Origin: Planctomycetia bacterium
GTDB taxonomy: Bacteria; Planctomycetota; Planctomycetia; Pirellulales; Thermoguttaceae
Assembly: GCA_030539035.1 (NCBI GenBank)
Contig: JAUNSU010000031.1
Span: forward strand, 1 to 36,236
Direction of reading: 5' to 3'
DNA length: 36,236 nucleotides
Positions 17,784 through 25,322 of the stretch are shown here, in pieces. Under the pieces are notes generated by a model. It was not told the origin of the DNA. It did no database searches and saw only the letters and a list, made by a program, of their open reading frames with translations. Both the position numbers and the translations under genes were made by a program. How positions within the stretch are numbered: the stretch's first letter is position 1; each line of letters starts with the position of its first letter.

Positions 17784-19874
17784 CTAATTCGTTTCTTTTT
17801 GGCGGGCGGCGGAGTTCAAAAAATGAGCCGTGATCCAAAAGACGGTCCAGCTTTCCGCATAACCGCCGCGCAGCTTCAAAACGTCGGACATGTCGCCGTG
17901 CTGGGCAAAATTCGTCTCCTGAATCTGTTCGCCCTGGCTTCCCCGGGGATCAATGAGCTGACCGCAGCTTCGAAACATGACTTCAGATACTTTTCGATAT
18001 GAATCAAGATCAAGATATTTTCCTAGCTTCCGAATTTCCGGTGCAAAAAGAACACCGTAGACGTCCAAATGCTGATTTTGCGCCGATACGGATGTCCAGC
18101 CGCGTGTCTTGAAATTGTGATCGGATAATCGGCCGGGCGGGAGCGGAATGTCCCAAACAACGAGGTAACTCAAACAGACATCGCCCGCATGTTTTGCCCA
18201 GTCAAGATACTTGCGCTCTTTGGTTGTTTCGTATAAAGTCAAAAATCCCTGAAAAGCGGCCCAGGCACCTTCTTTGTCTTCACAAGTTGCGTCAAGTGTT
18301 CCTCCCCAATAAGGTTCAGACATATCAAGATGACGGTCTGCGTAATGCTCCGCCGCTCGAACAGCCGCTTTTCGATAAGTCTCATTCTCAAACAGAACGG
18401 AAGCCAGCGTGAGAGGAGCGATGTAAAATCCTTCGGCCGTCGAGATCGGATGCCAGTTGTTATCGAGTATTCGCTTCGCCGCAAGATCGGCGCTTTTGCG
18501 CAGGAATGCTTCCCATTTCGCGGTCTTGTATCGATTATCGGTTCGTCCTTTCTCAATCGCTTTTGCGAAATTATACATTGCCTGGCCCATGGAGACATGA
18601 TCGCCGAAGTTAAGCCATTTTTTTTGGGATACATCGTAAATTACAGCGAAACCGTTTTTATTGAACGGAGTATCCGACAAATGATCCAGTGATTTCTGAA
18701 CGGCGGAAACAATCCATTGTTTTAATTTTACCCGATCTGCCGGGTCTTTTTCTTCATGGATCAGATCCGGTTCAAGGACCTGGAGCGCGTATCCCAATGA
18801 ATCCGCTTGACCGCACCAGCCCATGACAATTCTTGGCGAACGCGTTTTCGGATAGAAATTGAATCCGGCGTAATTCGGACCCTCCAGCCAGCGATCTCTT
18901 GCGAAAGCGAACTTGCTTTGCAGGATCTCTTGCCGGGAAGGAAAATCGTCTGCGTAAAACGGCCTGAAAAGATCCAGTGATTTTTCAATGGGCCGTTGAA
19001 ACGCGGTTCCTTTACGGTCGATCTGCCAAACATCAAGCCAAAATGTTTTTTCGATTACTGTGCCTGGAAGGATTGTCATATTTGATTCGGGATATTTCAT
19101 GGACTGCCGCTGGAGCGCTTTTGCAACGCTGTTTTGGCCGTTGTAACCGATGAATCCGGAATAGAGAGCGATTTCCGATTCGTCGTCCGCCGTTGCGCGA
19201 ACGCCCATCGACCACCATTGATCGGGAACAGATCCTCGAAGGACAGGGGAGGGGAGGGTATGAAGCGCAGTCCCTTTGCGATCTTGTGCGTCTTCAAGAC
19301 ATGCGAAAGGCATTGGGTACCGATGTTCTTCGAAAAAAGCGAATTCCCCTTTCCGGCCATGCCAGACGGCAACACGGTCCGCGCCGTTTTTCTCGCCGGA
19401 GGGATTGCCGTAACAGATCGTACCGGGCAAGAATGTCTGCTGCCGATGACCTTGTACTTTCCATCGAACGGAAAGCGTGATCTTTTTCAGGGGATCTTTT
19501 CCCTGATATTCGATGCGCCGGATACATTTGAGCATTCCGCAGTCGGGAATATACGCGTCGCGAAAACGGAGTTCGCCTGATCCCTGTTTTGTTTGACCGG
19601 AGACAAGAGTCCACGGGCCCGACTTTTCCACCTTTGAAATCGCAATATGCTTCCAGTCGGAAGGAGCGTTATCGGTCCAATCGGCCGCGAACGACCAGAG
19701 ACCTTCCTTCGGCGATTCCATTGCGGTCTGATTTCGCAAAAGAAGCTGTATTGTGCCTGATCCCTGTTTGCCGTTTTCATGAACACGCCAGGCGAAATCC
19801 TGTGCCGGACACGTCTTTGAGAAAGAGGTTAAAATCAGTGTGATTGCAACCAGATAATAAATTTTAAACCGCAT
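17784..19874 (-). CDS. Secreted protein with probable (alpha/alpha) barrel, glycosidase-like
   Basis: The start chosen is ATG at 19874, giving 696 aa that begin MRFKIYYLVAITLILTS with a signal peptide cleaved near CPAQ. The frame is open 34 codons further upstream, but that extension would overlap the previous gene and hide the signal peptide. AAAGGA lies about 10 bases upstream. Residues about 25-330 look like a beta-rich N-terminal domain. The C-terminal half is helical with aromatic and acidic motifs (MGWCGQADSLGYAL, FGDHVSMGQAMYNFAKAI, GAWAAFQGFLTLYETT, VVWDIPLPPGR, SAQNQHLDVYG), as in six-hairpin glycosidases and polysaccharide lyases. I do not recognise an exact family, and the catalytic residues are not assigned. 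It starts 19 bases after the stop of the GYF/beta-helix gene, so the two are probably cotranscribed. Polysaccharide breakdown is inferred. Confidence 0.6.
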   Translation of the reverse strand: MRFKIYYLVAITLILTSFSKTCPAQDFAWRVHENGKQGSGTIQLLLRNQTAMESPKEGLWSFAADWTDNAPSDWKHIAISKVEKSGPWTLVSGQTKQGSGELRFRDAYIPDCGMLKCIRRIEYQGKDPLKKITLSVRWKVQGHRQQTFLPGTICYGNPSGEKNGADRVAVWHGRKGEFAFFEEHRYPMPFACLEDAQDRKGTALHTLPSPVLRGSVPDQWWSMGVRATADDESEIALYSGFIGYNGQNSVAKALQRQSMKYPESNMTILPGTVIEKTFWLDVWQIDRKGTAFQRPIEKSLDLFRPFYADDFPSRQEILQSKFAFARDRWLEGPNYAGFNFYPKTRSPRIVMGWCGQADSLGYALQVLEPDLIHEEKDPADRVKLKQWIVSAVQKSLDHLSDTPFNKNGFAVIYDVSQKKWLNFGDHVSMGQAMYNFAKAIEKGRTDNRYKTAKWEAFLRKSADLAAKRILDNNWHPISTAEGFYIAPLTLASVLFENETYRKAAVRAAEHYADRHLDMSEPYWGGTLDATCEDKEGAWAAFQGFLTLYETTKERKYLDWAKHAGDVCLSYLVVWDIPLPPGRLSDHNFKTRGWTSVSAQNQHLDVYGVLFAPEIRKLGKYLDLDSYRKVSEVMFRSCGQLIDPRGSQGEQIQETNFAQHGDMSDVLKLRGGYAESWTVFWITAHFLNSAARQKETN

Positions 19875-19893
19875 TGGATTTGATTCCTTTACC

Positions 19894-21945
19894 TTATTTG
19901 ATACCGCTTCGATTTTGGGAGTTGACAATTCGTCCGGCGGTATCCAGAACATTCCAATCTCCCTTGTAATTATCATTGAACCTGTTTTTTCGAAAAATTC
20001 CGCGTCCTTTTTCTCCGATAAAAATACCCGTTTCGTTATCGAAGATTTTACATTCTTCCACGATTGGTTTTCCGCGATCGATCACCGCGATTGCCGCTTT
20101 GGAATTATCGGAGAATTCGCATTTTTCGAAGATCCCCTGTCCGGAGTCTGCAACGCCCAATCCGATATTGCAGTCGTGAATTTTGCATTGGATAAAGCGG
20201 GGATTCGCGTCCTTGCCCGATACGAGGATACCGGTTTCACGTCCGCGTATCAGACAATTTGTAAATTCCGGTTTGCCTGAAGTAACGTTGATGCATGATT
20301 TTGATGAACTGGAGCATAAGGAAACTCCCTTGATTTTGGCGGATCCGCCCGAAATGATAAACATCGGGACTTCGAATCCGTTAATTTCGACCTTATCGGG
20401 ATCATTTTCTTCGCCGATGATCGTAATGGATTTGTTCAGAGTGATTCCCTTTGAATCATCGGAAAGAAAATAGATGCCCGGTTTTACGATTACGGTACCG
20501 CCGTCCGCGATTTCTTTACAGGCCTCTTCAAAACTGACCGATCCGTATTCATCGGTAACAATGATCTTATGCGGATCTGTGTTTTTGGTCGGTTTCGGCA
20601 ATTCATTTGACTGCGGATTCGGATCTTTTTGAGGAACAGGCAATTGGACAGGCTTCGATTCTGTCTTCATTTTGGGAGCCGGAGGATTCGGAAGTCTTTC
20701 CAGGAGTTCACTGAGCGGCAATTTTCTTGCAACCGTTTTGGACTCTGAATTATAAACGAGGAATGAGATATTTTTGCCAGGAATATCCAATAGTTTGGAA
20801 ATTCCCTCTTTTCCAGCGGAAACGAAAGTTCCGACAGTGGAATCTGTTTCGGACGGATCCATTTTATCATGATTGAAAACGGCCAGAAGTTTAAAGTCGG
20901 GGATATGATCCGGATCCTGTCCGATCGGCATCGAAAGGACAAAGGTGAAGTTCAGAAGCGTCGGCAGAAGAACTTTTTGAAGGGGGGGATATTCGATTTG
21001 CGAGGCAAGAATCCGGTATTCCCTGTAATGCAGTTCATTATTCTCTTCACTGTTTTCGGCCATTTTTTCCGAATGGGGAAATTCCCCTTTTTGAAGATCG
21101 ATCGAACAGTATGAATCGTTGATCCGCCGGAACCTCAGATTCAGTGTCAAGGATAATTTTCTGGATTCCGGATCGTATTTCGCGGTGAGCTGATCCCGTG
21201 TGCCTTCATAATCTGAAATTGCCTCAACCGGGATTATAAACGTGGAATTCCGATCCAGTGTGCCGTACAATGTTTTCTTTTCCAACTCGGAGACACTTTT
21301 TTTGAAATCGTCGGATGTTTCGAACTCCTCTTTTTTTGTTTCCAGACCTTTCAGGGCATGAAACAGCTTTATGAAATCATGCGGCACAAGGTCCGGAGAA
21401 AAACTTGTTAATTCAGAATTGAAGGATTCGGCCAATGATCCCTCTTCGATCAGGGGGCCCTTTTCTTTTTCAGAAACGGACTCATCCGTTCTTTCCGGAC
21501 TCGAAATCGGAAGCGCGGCGGTATTTTGCGGCGGATCAGGGGAAGGCGGCAAGGATGGACTTCGGGCAAAGAGCAAGACCAGAAGTGTTCCCCCGATCAG
21601 AAAGATCGCGGCCGATACGGAAATAAGGATCGCGAGCATTCGTTTTTGTGTCTCTGCCGATCCATCGTCGGGCAGGACAATTGTATCTCCTGTGAGAGAA
21701 TTCCCGGAATCGGCGAAAGGATTCTGTACCTGTTCAGTAGGATCCTTCACAAACTCAAAGGGATCGGATCTTGAGTTCGAAGGATTTCCGAATACGATCC
21801 CTCGAATCAGTCCGCAGATCGTTTCCGTCTCTCCGATCCATAATTTCGTATCGGATTGAACCCGTCCGTCCGCGGCCAACTGCATGAGTTGTTCTTTCGT
21901 GACCGGATGTTTTATGCCGTCGTATTCAATAAACAGATTCTGCAT
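19894..21945 (-). CDS. Membrane protein: N-terminal GYF_2-like domain, one TM, C-terminal right-handed beta-helix
   Basis: Of 683 aa, residues 1-55 (FIEYDGIKHPVTKEQLMQLA, then DGRVQSDTKLWIGE) resemble the GYF_2 domain common in planctomycete membrane proteins. A TM segment follows at about 103-130 (LAILISVSAAIFLIGGTLLV). A Ser/Glu-rich spacer, an alpha/beta region (about 165-420) and a proline/lysine linker (PPAPKMKTESKPVQLPVPQK) come next. Residues about 463-680 are a NosD/pectate-lyase-like beta-helix: FEEACKEIADGGTVIVKPGI, ITLNKSITIIGE, then repeats of the GKPEFTNCLIRG, NPRFIQCKIHDC, QGIFEKCEFSDN type. The topology would put GYF in the cytoplasm and the helix outside. There is no clear Shine-Dalgarno before the ATG. 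The glycosidase-like gene follows 19 bases downstream. Function unknown; carbohydrate binding is possible. Confidence 0.7.
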   Translation of the reverse strand: MQNLFIEYDGIKHPVTKEQLMQLAADGRVQSDTKLWIGETETICGLIRGIVFGNPSNSRSDPFEFVKDPTEQVQNPFADSGNSLTGDTIVLPDDGSAETQKRMLAILISVSAAIFLIGGTLLVLLFARSPSLPPSPDPPQNTAALPISSPERTDESVSEKEKGPLIEEGSLAESFNSELTSFSPDLVPHDFIKLFHALKGLETKKEEFETSDDFKKSVSELEKKTLYGTLDRNSTFIIPVEAISDYEGTRDQLTAKYDPESRKLSLTLNLRFRRINDSYCSIDLQKGEFPHSEKMAENSEENNELHYREYRILASQIEYPPLQKVLLPTLLNFTFVLSMPIGQDPDHIPDFKLLAVFNHDKMDPSETDSTVGTFVSAGKEGISKLLDIPGKNISFLVYNSESKTVARKLPLSELLERLPNPPAPKMKTESKPVQLPVPQKDPNPQSNELPKPTKNTDPHKIIVTDEYGSVSFEEACKEIADGGTVIVKPGIYFLSDDSKGITLNKSITIIGEENDPDKVEINGFEVPMFIISGGSAKIKGVSLCSSSSKSCINVTSGKPEFTNCLIRGRETGILVSGKDANPRFIQCKIHDCNIGLGVADSGQGIFEKCEFSDNSKAAIAVIDRGKPIVEECKIFDNETGIFIGEKGRGIFRKNRFNDNYKGDWNVLDTAGRIVNSQNRSGIK

Positions 21946-22129
21946 TGCGGAATGATTCTTTCGTATTTCCGATTACTTTGATTTGAGGTCCGGCTTGGAG
22001 ACGAATCTTTCTCTTCAGATCTTTCTCTTCTGATTGTTTTCGCGAAGCAGGATTTCTCCTTCGGTTAAAATTCGTGGATCATTGAATATTGCCGGAAGAT
22101 TCTCTGAAAACGGAGGGAATCTTTATTCT

Positions 22130-22157
22130 ATTATGATATATCCGGTTAAAAAATCAA
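22130..22157 (-). promoter_or_regulatory. Candidate promoter of the GYF/beta-helix operon
   Basis: On the minus strand TTGATT (22157-22152), 16 bases, then CATAAT (22135-22130, 5 of 6 to TATAAT). It is about 185 bases upstream of the start at 21945, leaving a long leader. Prediction from sequence only. Confidence 0.3.
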
Positions 22158-22206
22158 GCAGTCTTTCCAAAAAACGTCAAAATAATTGCTGGATATATTT
22201 CCTGAA

Positions 22207-22250
22207 CACGATCGCAAGCCCGTAATGAAGGAAGCGAAGCGATCGGAATT
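22207..22250 (+). repeat. Dispersed repeat A tail, copy 2 (partial)
   Basis: CGCAAGCCCGTAAT at 22213-22226 is followed by the 21-base loop sequence GAAGGAAGCGAAGCGATCGG and ATT. It matches 24691-24728 in the same orientation; the right hairpin arm is missing. Confidence 0.6.
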
Positions 22251-22305
22251 TATAAACAGGGATTAGGGATTAGTGATTAGCGGGGGACCGGCGCCTCCGG
22301 CACTT

Positions 22306-22512
22306 GGTTAATGGGAGATTGTATTTTTAGAGATTTAAACTCCTTCACAGAGCGGCGGCGCTGCCGCCGGGTGCCCGGGACGGGCACCATCCCAGCACTC
22401 GGATTCAAACCGCACACACAAATCTTTGTTTTTCTCTGATTCCCCGGGTTAATGGGTGATTGTGTTTTTTATAGATTTTTACTCTTTCACAGAGCGGCGG
22501 CGTTGCCGCCGG
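22306..22512 (+). repeat. Direct duplication of a 65-bp unit ending in a GCCGCC hairpin (repeat B)
   Basis: The units at 22306-22370 and 22447-22512 both start GGTTAATGGGxGATTGT, continue through an AT-rich middle and end TTCACAGAGCGGCGGCG-TGCCGCCGG. The end of each unit can fold into a short GC-rich hairpin. A third, diverged copy of the end is at about 24800-24830. Confidence 0.7.
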
Positions 22513-22520
22513 AAAAGGGC

Positions 22521-22548
22521 GTCCGGGACGACCGCCCTCCGTATGCGG
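22521..22548 (-). repeat. Dispersed repeat D, copy 1
   Basis: On the minus strand CCGCATACGGAGGGCGGTCG and the next 8 bases match the plus strand at 34521-34548, with 2 differences in 28. Both copies also have a nearby TGAGGAGTGAG string, here at the 3' end of the GH39-like gene and at 34494-34510 after the pseudokinase gene. Confidence 0.6.
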
Positions 22549-22575
22549 ACTTCACGGCTGTCTCCTCACTCCTCA

Positions 22576-24084
22576 CTATTTTCGTTTCTCTTTGGTCTCA
22601 AGCGAAAAGAGCCAGGCGGCGGAAGGTTCGATATCAAGTATCGATTTATCGGTAATAAAGACCGGTGCATCATAAGCCGGTATTTTATCGAAAATCACAA
22701 ATTTTCCATCGACCTTTACATTTTCTTTCGGAATAAGGTAAACACGGCCGGAGACCGTATCGACCCAAACCGGTTCCTTCAAAGGTTTCATTTCGATCTT
22801 GAGCCGGGCAGGCAATGTCGTATTTTCGTCCTTCGGCACATCCGTTTTGTCCCAAAAGACAGTGATCGGCGTTTGGGTCGCCTTGTCCCGATATCCGAAA
22901 ATCGCCAGATCCTTGGCACATTTCGATTCACAGGAAAAATCGGATATCCATTCCACACTGTCGTTAAATACAGAAACGATGTTCTGAACGGTATAATAGG
23001 CCATTTTGACTTTAAGTACCCGATGAGCCCGATCCGCTCCCGCCGTTTTGATCAAACCGTATCGGACAAGTCCATTATGAAAAGATGTCGTTCGATAATC
23101 GAGATCGGCGGCCGTGAAAATGAGAGAATCGGATCCGTGTCCGATATCGCCGAGCATTCGACGGGCATCCCATTTCGCCTGCGTGAGTTCCGTCCAATTG
23201 TAACGCGAAAGAGCTCCGGAGATGCACCATTCGGATTCCACGCCGGATTCGCCCTGCCAAAGCCGGATCTTCGGATTGTACTTCTTAGCGAGTTCGCGGA
23301 CTTCGAGAACCTGAGGATACGGCGTATCGGGATTTTTCGTATAATGATGATAAACGATCCATTGGAAAAGATCGGATTCGCCTGTTGCCTGCAATTTCTT
23401 TAAAAGCGTTTCGATGATTTCTTTTCGCGGCCAGCTGACGGCAAGAGCTGCGATTCGCGCATCGGGAATCTCTTTTCTGATAATACGGGCTGTTCGAATA
23501 TTGAAGTCGCAGATCTGTTCGTTTGCGTTGGCACCGCGAATTTCCGGTTCGTTCCAGACACACCAATCGTGCACTTTGCCTTTATACCGCTGAGCAATCA
23601 CGGTTACCCAGCGATCCCAGGCTTCGAGACCTTCTTTGGATGTCGGCATTCCCCCCGCGAGTGTTCTGCCTCCTCCGCCCGGATAGCCCGGATTGCCGTA
23701 ACTCGTCTCAAGCCATACAGAAATGCCCCGTTCTGCGGCGTCGTTAATGATATTGTCCAGCCATCCGAAATCGTAGAGGCCGGGATCCTTTTCGCAGCGT
23801 GCCCATCCGGCCTGAAGACGAATGCGTGAAATGCCAAGAGCGGGAAGATACTCTTTGAAACTGTTGTAATCGGAATATTCCCGATCGATTGTCTCGCAGC
23901 CGAGTGTCCATTGCGAGGTCTTGATCTGCCGGACATTTTTCGGCTTCAGTGTTCCGATCTCAGTCATTCCAGGCTGAAGAGTCGTCTGGACTCGCGTCGG
24001 GGAATCGTCAATAACCTGGCCAAAACAAAAGGCCGCCGGCAGAATCGCAAAAATTGACAACAGCAGCAGTACATTTTTTTTCAT
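22576..24084 (-). CDS. Secreted GH39-like clan GH-A glycoside hydrolase
   Basis: The start chosen is ATG at 24084 (AAGGAG 8 bases upstream), giving 502 aa with a signal peptide MKKNVLLLLSIFAILPAAFC and cleavage near FGQ. The upstream in-frame ATG at 24123 lacks a site and would hide the signal. The body is a TIM barrel: RLQAGWARCEKDPGLYDFGW near residues 90-110, the acid/base motif VWNEPE with Glu179, and the nucleophile motif LWQGESG with Glu279. This spacing and the NEP motif fit clan GH-A, closest in feel to GH39/GH42-like enzymes. A C-terminal beta domain (about 400-500) follows. It would cleave a glycoside outside the cell or in the periplasm; the substrate cannot be read from the sequence. 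It appears to be its own transcription unit, with a promoter candidate just upstream and repeats on both sides. Confidence 0.72.
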   Translation of the reverse strand: MKKNVLLLLSIFAILPAAFCFGQVIDDSPTRVQTTLQPGMTEIGTLKPKNVRQIKTSQWTLGCETIDREYSDYNSFKEYLPALGISRIRLQAGWARCEKDPGLYDFGWLDNIINDAAERGISVWLETSYGNPGYPGGGGRTLAGGMPTSKEGLEAWDRWVTVIAQRYKGKVHDWCVWNEPEIRGANANEQICDFNIRTARIIRKEIPDARIAALAVSWPRKEIIETLLKKLQATGESDLFQWIVYHHYTKNPDTPYPQVLEVRELAKKYNPKIRLWQGESGVESEWCISGALSRYNWTELTQAKWDARRMLGDIGHGSDSLIFTAADLDYRTTSFHNGLVRYGLIKTAGADRAHRVLKVKMAYYTVQNIVSVFNDSVEWISDFSCESKCAKDLAIFGYRDKATQTPITVFWDKTDVPKDENTTLPARLKIEMKPLKEPVWVDTVSGRVYLIPKENVKVDGKFVIFDKIPAYDAPVFITDKSILDIEPSAAWLFSLETKEKRK

Positions 24085-24165
24085 AAAATTATCTCCTTTG
24101 GGTATTCGCATTTTATGCGGCATTAAAACGTGTCATTTTTTCGAACCGTTAGAATTCACTTTGCC

Positions 24166-24194
24166 ATTATATCATAAGAATACAGGACACGCAA
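24166..24194 (-). promoter_or_regulatory. Candidate promoter of the GH39-like gene
   Basis: On the minus strand TTGCGT (24194-24189), exactly 17 bases, then a perfect TATAAT (24171-24166). Transcription would start near 24159, giving a leader of about 75 bases to the ATG at 24084. No riboswitch-like structure is recognised in the leader. Confidence 0.5.
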
Positions 24195-24390
24195 GTCTGA
24201 TCTTGCGCGGGAAATTTTCAAGTTCAAAAATCGAGCCGCTTCGATCGAACGAATTTCATCATGTTCCTGTAAATAGACGATAAGAGCCTCCTTGTCATTT
24301 ATCGCCGATTTCTCTATTTTTGCACTGCCCTTTCAGGGTGCTTTGTATGGTGGAACATTGACCCGGGGTGCCGGTCGCTTCGCTCCCTTG

Positions 24391-24477
24391 CCCCGGGCTG
24401 GAAGGTACTGGGCTTTCAGCCCGCAGGATTCGGGCACAGTATCTAAAATATATCATTGATATTTGGCCGAAAGACCA
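24391..24477 (+). repeat. Dispersed repeat C, copy 1
   Basis: About 87 bp that align with 34541-34627. The shared core is CTTTCAGCCCGCAGGATTCGGGCA, kept as two overlapping blocks CTTTCAGCCCGCAGGATT and GGATTCGGGCA, followed by ATAT-rich sequence and TATTTGGC-G-AAGACCA. GGGCTTTCAGCCC forms a small hairpin. Confidence 0.7.
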
Positions 24478-24550
24478 TATTACTTAGTACGGTTGGAATA
24501 TCCAGTAACCAGCGCCCCGACAGGGGCAGTGCCTTCCAGCCCGGGGCAAA

Positions 24551-24573
24551 GCACAAACATGAAATGTTTGTGC
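24551..24573. repeat. Perfect 10-bp stem hairpin
   Basis: GCACAAACAT and ATGTTTGTGC pair perfectly around a 3-base GAA loop. No T-tract follows on either strand. It is part of the palindromic repeat and may act on RNA stability; that is inference. Confidence 0.6.
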
Positions 24574-24611
24574 GGTACCCTGGGTCAACGTTCCCCCCAA
24601 CAGCAGCGCGC

Positions 24612-24728
24612 TGTAAGCGCAGTGCAAAAAGAACCATGGACACAGAAAACAGTTTGAATCCGATGCCGAGAGCGATTCTCGGTAACCGCCCGCAAGCCCG
24701 TAATGAAGGGAGCGAAGCGAACGGAATT
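24612..24728 (+). repeat. Dispersed repeat A, copy 3
   Basis: Aligns with 17614-17714 (CGCAGTGCAAAAAGAACCA, then GATTCTCGGTAACCG, then CGCAAGCCCGTAAT at 24691-24704). The 21-base segment that follows (24705-24725) is the reverse complement of the loop in the 17700-17750 hairpin. Confidence 0.65.
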
Positions 24729-24799
24729 AGGGAAAGAACATCGCTCGGGGGATTGTGGGGCAACCCTTAATCGAATCACAACGTTTATTGGAGATTTTT

Positions 24800-24872
24800 A
24801 CCCCCATCACAGAGCGGGGCGTTGCCGCCGTACAGGCTGGAAGCCTGCGTTCCCAGGCTCCTTTTTTCGGGG
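24800..24872 (+). repeat. Repeat B, third diverged copy with adjoining palindrome
   Basis: TCACAGAGCGGGGCGTTGCCGCCG matches the ends of the units at 22306-22512 in two shorter blocks (CACAGAGCGG, GCGTTGCCGCCG). It runs on into TACAGGCTGGAAGCCTGCG and CCCAGGCTCC, which form short inverted repeats. Confidence 0.55.
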
Positions 24873-25009
24873 GAAATGGAATATTTTTCAAAAAATGGGG
24901 ATCGGCCCGCATAATTTACTTGCGAAATCGGTAAAATCATGATATATTATTCAGAAGTGCGGTAAATTTATCGGGAATTTGCCGACCTGTGTACTGTCGG
25001 AACTGTTCG

Positions 25010-25038
25010 TTGACTATAATGAACGTATAAAATACAGT
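25010..25038 (+). promoter_or_regulatory. Weak candidate promoter upstream of the giant kinase gene
   Basis: TTGACT (25010-25015), 17 bases, then TACAGT (25033-25038, 4 of 6). It is 285 bases upstream of the start codon, so a nearer promoter is equally likely; a TATAAA at about 25246 has only a poor -35 match. Confidence 0.2.
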
Positions 25039-25322
25039 CCGAGTATGATATATATTACAATATTTTATTATAAGGTTTAAATTTCTTTCTGATAACAAGA
25101 ATGCCCCTTCGAAAGATGTCGGTTTCCTTGTGCTTCCTTAATGGAACGGATGCAATCAAGACTTTTTTCGTCCTCATTTTTGCGATCGGAGAATCCCTTT
25201 GCGTTTTCACAAAAAAGACAGCTTTAATTTCACATAATCGCCCATTATAAATAGAACCATAAACACATAAAATAAAAACAATCTGCTTGCAGTATGAATA
25301 TTGTCCAGTTGAGGTACTTTCC

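Larger units (their letters stand above)
21946..22575. other. 630-bp intergenic region with repeats
   Basis: Lies between the GYF/beta-helix gene start and the 3' end of the GH39-like gene. The part next to 21945 holds a candidate promoter. From about 22207 to 22570 it is a patchwork of the dispersed repeats described separately. No gene is supported here: the overlapping open frames lack ribosome-binding sites and run through the repeats. Confidence 0.7.
24352..24594. repeat. Large imperfect palindrome of 243 bp
   Basis: The outer arms are GGAACATTGACCCGGGGTGC (from 24352) and GGTACCCTGGGTCAACGTTCC (24574-24594); the inner arms GCCCCGGGCTGGAAGGTACTG (24390-24410) pair with 24527-24547 over 20 of 21 bases. 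Between them is repeat C. It looks like a folded mobile repeat rather than a gene. Confidence 0.65.
24085..25322. other. 1.24-kb intergenic region made largely of repeats
   Basis: Lies between the divergent GH39-like and giant kinase genes. The first 110 bases hold the promoter of the GH gene. 24352-24872 is a block of GC-rich palindromic repeats described separately. 24900-25322 is AT-rich and should hold the kinase promoter. No protein gene or tRNA-like cloverleaf is supported; the small open frames here run across the repeats and have no ribosome-binding sites. Confidence 0.7.

Noticed and set aside
22306-22512. Possible CRISPR array because of repeated units
   Set aside because: Only two units of 65 bp with diverged middles, and a third degenerate copy far away; no regular spacers and no cas genes.
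22456-23403. Plus-strand 315-codon open frame over repeats and the GH39-like gene
   Set aside because: It begins in the GC-rich repeats without a ribosome-binding site and runs antisense to the GH39-like gene.
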